A stretch of 49,010 nt of DNA, from assembly GCA_005223375.1 (NCBI GenBank), contig RXOD01003833.1, forward strand, positions 1 to 49,010. The letters run 5' to 3'. Of the stretch, positions 43,201-49,010 are shown piece by piece. The translations under genes and the position numbers were made by a program. The number at the start of each line of letters is the position of its first letter. Position 1 is the first letter of the stretch. Source of the stretch: Amoebophrya sp. AT5.2. Taxonomy: Eukaryota; Sar; Dinophyceae; Syndiniales; Amoebophryaceae. The notes under the pieces were generated by a model. The model did no database searches. It saw only the letters and a list, made by a program, of their open reading frames with translations, and was not told the DNA's origin.

Positions 43201-46200
43201 GAAGGACTTGCGGTGCGTGGTCCGGCATTTCAACCTGTGTCGGGTGGAGCAGGCCGAACGTGTGATGGAGCCGGTTCCCAGCCGCGGTACTCATGCGGGT
43301 GCGAGGGGCGGATACAACTCCTGGGGCAACAGCAACATTAACATGGGAGCGCAGCACCAGCAGCGCAGCACCGTGAAGGTGGTGATGACGGCGGAGGAGG
43401 CGCTTGCCGAGGAGACCGACGCTGACCGAGAGGTCACCCAGTTGCACGACGGCCCACGAGTGCTGATGCTGGTAGTGAACCACCTGGACAAGGACTCACG
43501 AAGCGCGTTCATACAGCGCTGCTGGTGCGGGAAACACAAGGAGCTGGACAAGCTGTTCCACGCCGAAGACATCCCGGGAGACCTGGAGCGATCGGAACCG
43601 GGCACCGCCAACCACGAGGCCTTCGGCATGATCTTGAAGAAAAACCTCTCCAAACTAGTGGCGCGCGAATCCTTCGAACTCCTGCTGCTTGAAGACCTCA
43701 TGCTCAGGTATTTTACCTTTCAGGGGAGGTGGTCGGATTAGATTTTGAACTAGGGTAGGTATTGGGTAGTACTGGGTAGAACTAAGTACTGGGTAGATAT
43801 ATTTATTTATTAATTTATACTAAGTAGTGGGTAGGATTTTGAACTAAGTACTGGGTAGATATATTTGGAGTCGACGGCAGAAGAGGTCGTCGGGTTTCTA
43901 CGGGACTGCGCGGCAGAAAGGGGGCGGTGGGTGCTTTGGGGTGGGGAGGAGTCGGGGTGAGGTCGTTAGAAAGCTGCTCGTGATCGGTCCCCATTCCTGA
44001 CCGATGAGCCAAAGCGCTCGTACACAGAACAAGATAGTGCATTGAGTCCGAGAAGAAAAGGAGAGCGCGATAATTAACAATGGCGGCAAGACTTTGACGT
44101 GGCCCCGCCCCACAACCGACAACAACAACAACATATATTTATTTACTAATTTAAATTTTATTATCTTTGAGTTTCGGCCGCGGAGCTTGTCCCACGACTA
44201 GGGGAGTGAGGTAAAACGGACGGAGAGACGCACGACGTCGTTCCGCCTGTGCCTTCGTCGGATCCGGGGAACGTGGGAGGCCACAGCTAATGATACTGTC
44301 ATCTTGCTGGGCCTTTCGGTTTCGGTGTATTTTGCGGATTCCCGCTCTCCTAGTCCAGTCCTTTCGGCTGCTTCCGCTCCTACTTCTCCTTTCAATTCAT
44401 AGGGGGGCTGAGTCATTTCGCTTTTTCTGTCATGGCCGCTGCCCCAGGATACCGATCGTGTTGCGCCTGCAGGTAGATGGACCTCACCGTGAAGATCGTA
44501 CTCGTAGTCCAGTTTCTGCCCAATTATATCTTCATCTTCAGGTTCAGATGATCCATTTGCTTGCTGCGCACGCACAATTACATCAACTCAGGTTCAAAAA
44601 CTCGGCACGAATCCGCCATGGAACGCTTCAGTTCTCTCGCGACCTGGCGTTTATCTTTGACTTCGATTGCAGCGTCGAGCGTCGTCGCGAAAAGGCGGAG
44701 TCCGCGACTCAGTTGCTGCTCTGGCTGTGGCGTTTCTCTGGAAACCAAAGTACAACTGCGCTACTATATCTTTTTACCAAATTTCAATTGGAATTCATAA
44801 TTTACGTTGAATAAATATAAATTGCTCGCCCCTTTCATATCTCTCTTCGTGGCCAACAATTTTTGGATAAATCTAGCAGTCTCCCGAGCTCGCCTGTTGA
44901 GCGATGATCGTCATGTTTCGTACTGTGTGCTCTGGCCTGGGCTACGTACTGCATTCCAGTACTTTTGGTTTTGGAACAGTATTCTGATGTGTATCGTGGG
45001 CGTATTCATTGGTATTTCTTGCGTGGTTAGCCAGCATCCGCCGTCAACTTTGTTTCACCTCCAGGCACCACTCGTTCGGCGACGCTGCGTCTGATCGGGC
45101 GCAAGGAGGGCAACAACGGGGCGCTGAATCCAGTTTTCCGGGTACGGCAGGTGATCGGGCGTCGTGCTCGCCCCGACGTCGTGGAGGAGCGTCTAGCGGG
45201 GCGCCGTTGGGACGAGTTTAAGCTTGATCCCAGCATGTGCTGGACGTTGCGGTCTGGCACGCCTCCGGCGTTGGTCTCCTACGCCACGGAGGAGGCGGAG
45301 CGGCGTGAAAAGGTGCGGCAGACGCGCGCGCTGCACTCGGCGCACCAGAACACGCTGCTGATGGCCAGCATCGGAGTCACCAAGCCGGCGAACGCGAACG
45401 GTCCGGGTCAGAGCAAGGGGGCCGTAGCAGCTTCTGCGACCGAGGGGAAGACGGACGAGCCTACGGAGGGTACTAGTACCGCAGCAGCAGTTACTGTTAC
45501 TCCCTTCGACGCCGGTGATATAGCAGCAGCTCTTTCTTCATCTACGTCGGGCAATGAGACCGAAGCCGACCAGGGCGCCAAGGACACCACGGAAAGCAGC
45601 GAGCAACCGGCTACGGGCAGAAATGTGAATCATGACGCTGAGTGCCGCGGTGATCTACCGACCAACAACTCTAAGGATAAGCACGTAGACATCGATTGTA
45701 ATGATGATCCTGATGGTACGAGTAGCGCGACGTGCACCGGTACAGTAACAGTCGATGGAGAAGAAGGAGACGGAGGTCTGCCACCGTTTTCCATGGAACA
45801 GTTCGACGAACTTCGGGCTCGTCTCCCGATTCCCATAGAGCTGCTTCAAGGCGACTTCCGGCCCAAGTTTGACTGCACCTACAAGTGCGGATCCCGGATG
45901 AAACTCGACTTCCGGATGAAAGGTATCAGAAATTTATGCGCGATCATGCTGTTTCTTTGTATTAAAAAGAAAAATGTTGCTGCACATGCACTCCTTGTAC
46001 TAGAAGCCTGAGAACCCTTTCTGCACCGCTACCGCTGATGTTGTCATGGGCTGCTGTGTAAGTACTAAACGTACGTCAGTCTCAGTCAGGATTTTCAGAC
46101 TCATTCTTGCATAATATTGAAGTAAAGCTACAACATGAACGTGCACATCCGCCATTTCCAACTGTCAGATATGTCCATCGAATCTTCCATGATTGCGTTT

Positions 46201-48860
46201 GCGGACCGGAGCGGCATTCCGATGGAGAAGGTGGGGCCTATCCGGCCCGTGACAATGCGGCAACTGCGTCTTCTGCAATCGATGCGGCGCAATGGCAATG
46301 CCGGTGGAACCCGGCGCTCGATGGTGCGAACGAGTTCCCAGCTGTTTCCATCGGAGAGCGGCGGAGCCGACGACAGCATGCACGACATCCCCGAAAACAG
46401 CACGACGTTCCGCGGAGAGGGCCACCAGCACGATCTTTGTGAAGACCCTCATCATCTGCTGCACGACCGTCCGTGCACGAGCACTGGTGACTCCAGCGGT
46501 TTCAACGACAGCGATGGCGGCCACGGTCCTCGGGCAGCACCACTCTCCACCATGGCCCTCAACACCTTTGTGTACGCCATTCCCGCACAGAAGAAGCTCT
46601 CCGACGTGTCCCTCGAGCAGGCGATTCAGGTGCTGTACGAGCAAAGCAAGCACGACATGATCCTCGAGCGGCTGGCGGGACTGCGCCTGCCCTCCGCGTC
46701 CATACTCAACGAAAGCCTGCTCGGGTCCGCGCTCGCCTACCGGGTCTCCTCGTGCGTGGCGTCGTGGTTCTACTCCCAGATCGGGTTCTGCATCAAGTTC
46801 AACATTGGGTACCTGGAGGCCACGCAGCTGTGGGTGGAGGGTACGGAGCTGAGTTTCCAGTACGTGGACCCAAACCGCAACCACAAGCGCATCACGGACA
46901 CATTCGATCCGGATGAGCACGAAGTGATCCTTACTCCTCTAGACGATGACGCCGTCCTGGACTCTTCTACGTCCAAGGACGAGACTCGTCACGGCGACGA
47001 TGATGATTTTTTGAGTAGCCACAGCCGGTCTGACCACGCGGACGGACGGTCGGAAGACGACCCTTGCACGACGAACGGACCGGGAAGCGACTTCGACAGC
47101 GACTCCGTTGTGGAAGCCGCAAACAGGGCCGGGCGGAACGCGCTGGGGCCGAGCGCGTGGAATAAGTACAAGCGCAGCCATAAAACCGCGGTGAAAAAGG
47201 TGATTCAGTGGATCAAGACGGATCGCGGTGCCTGGCAGGACCTGGACGCCCGACGGGCGCAAATGAAACTGAAGGACTTTCTGCGTTCGGAGACGCGGAG
47301 TAGAGCCGTCACGGTGAGTGGGGCGAGCAGCATCGGGACGATCAACTCCCCAGCGAGAACAGAGCCCTCCACCCCGACACGACTAGGCGATTGTATCAAT
47401 AACTACAACCATAGTAGCATTATACGCGATTCCGACGGTAAGCGCTATATAATAGTGCTATAAAAAAAGTACAGATTTTTATGCTTTTGTTTTTGTTTTT
47501 TGTAGTTTTTGTTCGTAGTATAAGTTGATTGATTACGTCGACAGGCAGATTTTGTTGCTGCGCGTTTGATGAAGCAAAATTTTCAACACGACCAGGCTCG
47601 AATACGAATTTTTCCTCGGAGCGTCCGCCCGGCCTCCAGCAGTCCACACCGTCATCGACCGCTTCGTCGCAGGATGTCGGCGGTGTTTCGCTTGCCTCCT
47701 CTGCTGGCTCTGGCTCTCGCGACGCAACGTCCGTCTTCGACGTAGACGCGCGCAACATATCCGCTGCTTCACAGGACCACGACCACGACTGGAACGCGGG
47801 CCTCCAGCTGCAGCTATCCTTGACGCCCCGTACGAGTAGCACCTCCTGGAGGACCTGTGCGCAGGAGCCGCTAAATCTTGACAGTTTTTTCCCACTGGAT
47901 GCCTTCTCCTCATACTACAGCCACTACAACGTCTGGTTGAATACTGGCTACCGGCGCATGCGGAGCATCCCGGTACACCGGGTCGCAACCAATTTGGAAG
48001 AATACAAGCGGTACTACGTAGGCTTCTTTTATACTTTCCTGCACATGCACATGCACGTCTTCATGATTCTGATGTAAACCAACGTAGGGATGAAAGTAAA
48101 ACGATATAACGGCGTGAGTCTGAGACTGAGTAGCTTATGCTTCAACAGCCGATACGTTGTGCGCATTCTTTCATAATAACTTCGTTGCATAATTCGAGCG
48201 CGCGCGCGCCCCCACTTTCGAATAAGTCCTGGGGCGCCGAACAGGTACTGCGACGCGTACCTGCACACGCATTTCGTCGCGGCCGGACTCGATTCCGGCG
48301 TGTACGTCGACATTTGGTATGATAAAGAGACGATTCGCGACCTTCTTCGAATCCGGAAGAAGAGGGGCGGTAGAAAGACCTCCACCGAGGTCGACGCAGA
48401 CGAGCGGGACGACAGAGGCCGAACAGTGTCTGCGTCGACCTCGGCGGGTGAGAAGTCGGCGAAGAACACGACGTCTCGCTCCGGCCGGGCGCAGACAACG
48501 ACAGGTAGTACCTACAACTCGGCATTTGATTTCCTTTTCCTTTTGCTCCCCACCTGAACCTGATGCCGAATGCGATACATAGCAGGTGCGACGAAGACAA
48601 ACCGCTGAGCCCGAACCTGGTTGTTCACATGCCCACACTCACTCGAAATCTTGTTGAACCATTGCAATCTTTACCGTCTGCTCTGTCAAACGTGAACGTC
48701 TTCAGGTGTTTCACGCGGCGCGCCAGCACCAGGAAGTGAGGCACTTGAGCAGGACGGCGGCGAGGACGCAACGCCCGGACCAACGTCATCATTGTCGACG
48801 AACAAGTACGAGAACTATGGAGTTCCTTTGTCGGACCTTGAGTGGGACCCCGACTGGCAG
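37210..48860 (+). CDS. Giant Gln/Asn/Gly/Arg-rich protein, nine exons seen, 3' partial
   Basis: Exons are 37210-41674, 42044-42589, 42762-43707, 44592-44749, 45065-45922, 46169-47437, 47545-48010, 48245-48504 and 48706-48860. All eight completed introns are GT-AG, and phases agree at each join, giving 3041 codons before a further GTACTT donor at 48861; the gene leaves the window. Exon 1 encodes about 1490 residues of low complexity: YG, RG, GG, QQ, HQ and SS repeats, typical of disordered, RNA-binding or condensate-forming proteins. From exon 2 onward the protein looks folded: NLPKNLTRKDLRCVVRHFN, LMLVVNHLDKDSRSAFIQRCW, a helical block rebuilt only by the 158-nt exon 4 (RDLAFIFDFDCSVERRR), and SSCVASWFYSQIGFCIKFNIGYLEA in exon 6. 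I recognise no family. The tiny exon 4 is required because exons 3 and 5 do not match in phase. Confidence 0.75.
43779..43866 (+). repeat. 26-bp direct repeat inside an intron of the giant gene
   Basis: The same 26 bases (starting GAACTAAGTACTGGG and ending ATATATTT) occur at 43779-43804 and 43841-43866. Shorter related GGGTAG units precede them from about 43753. All lie in the 884-nt third intron. Confidence 0.9.
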
Positions 48861-49010
48861 GTACTTGTACGAGTTCAACGTGATGTGCTGGTGATTGATA
48901 ATTTATAAATGTATCTGTTAGAACCGAACCGCATAGTCCTCGTCATATATGTATCTGTATCTGATCTACTGAACCTCCTCCTCCTCCTCCTCTCGGCCGA
49001 ACACCTGGTC

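Noticed and set aside
1..49010. tRNA, rRNA, spliced-leader genes and CRISPR-like arrays
   Set aside because: Looked for by eye (tRNA T-loop signatures, regular repeat arrays, known leader core); nothing convincing was found. A covariance-model scan would settle RNA genes.

Overview
The window reads as nuclear DNA of a protist, most likely an alveolate of the dinoflagellate line, and possibly a parasitic syndinian of the Amoebophrya kind. The support is as follows. Every gene I can defend lies on the + strand. Long GC-rich exons alternate with short AT- or pyrimidine-rich introns, mostly GT-AG with a preference for GTAC at the donor. One intron is a transposon-like insertion with terminal inverted repeats, a target-site duplication and no possible GT-AG ends; introns of this kind (introners) have been described in Amoebophrya. 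Genes appear to end at ordinary TGA, TAG and TAA codons. Taxonomy is inference: there is no rRNA, spliced-leader gene or other marker here. All gene models were built by hand from open frames, splice signals and matching intron phases.

Layout. 341-868: last two exons of a gene that starts before the window. 1942-2996: two-exon hypothetical protein. 3572-4083 and 4204-4504: two very small two-exon genes; the first resembles the RIIa/Dpy-30 docking fold. 4615-12135: an uninterrupted 2506-codon membrane protein resembling the large glycine-rich plant membrane proteins of the At5g11700/At5g47020 type. 12257-12463 (doubtful exon) and 12509-13024 (74-aa two-exon gene) fill the next gap. 13268-20399: 2351-aa protein with a Rubicon-homology (DEF8/PLEKHM/Rubicon) zinc region at its C-terminus. 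20774-21832: histidine-phosphatase (phosphoglycerate-mutase-like) enzyme. 22816-27283: four-exon, acidic, low-complexity protein with a C-terminal membrane anchor. 28426-29832: three-exon EF-hand protein. 32023-34981: six-exon secretory-type protein joining a PAN/apple-like region to an FkbM methyltransferase; its fourth intron is the introner. 35100-36047: two weaker small-gene candidates. 37210 to the right edge: a giant gene of at least nine exons (3041 codons so far) with a repetitive Gln/Asn/Gly/Arg/His-rich N-terminal half in one exon and an ordinary-looking C-terminal half divided among many exons.

The genes do not form a recognisable pathway. Common threads are membrane or endomembrane function (Rubicon-like protein, large glycine-rich membrane protein, tail-anchored protein, secreted FkbM protein) and possibly flagellar or calcium roles (RIIa-like protein, EF-hand protein). 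The strongest unusual signal is the introner at 33749-34147. Its clean removal, keeping one copy of the 5-bp duplication, restores the expected FkbM domain exactly and in frame.
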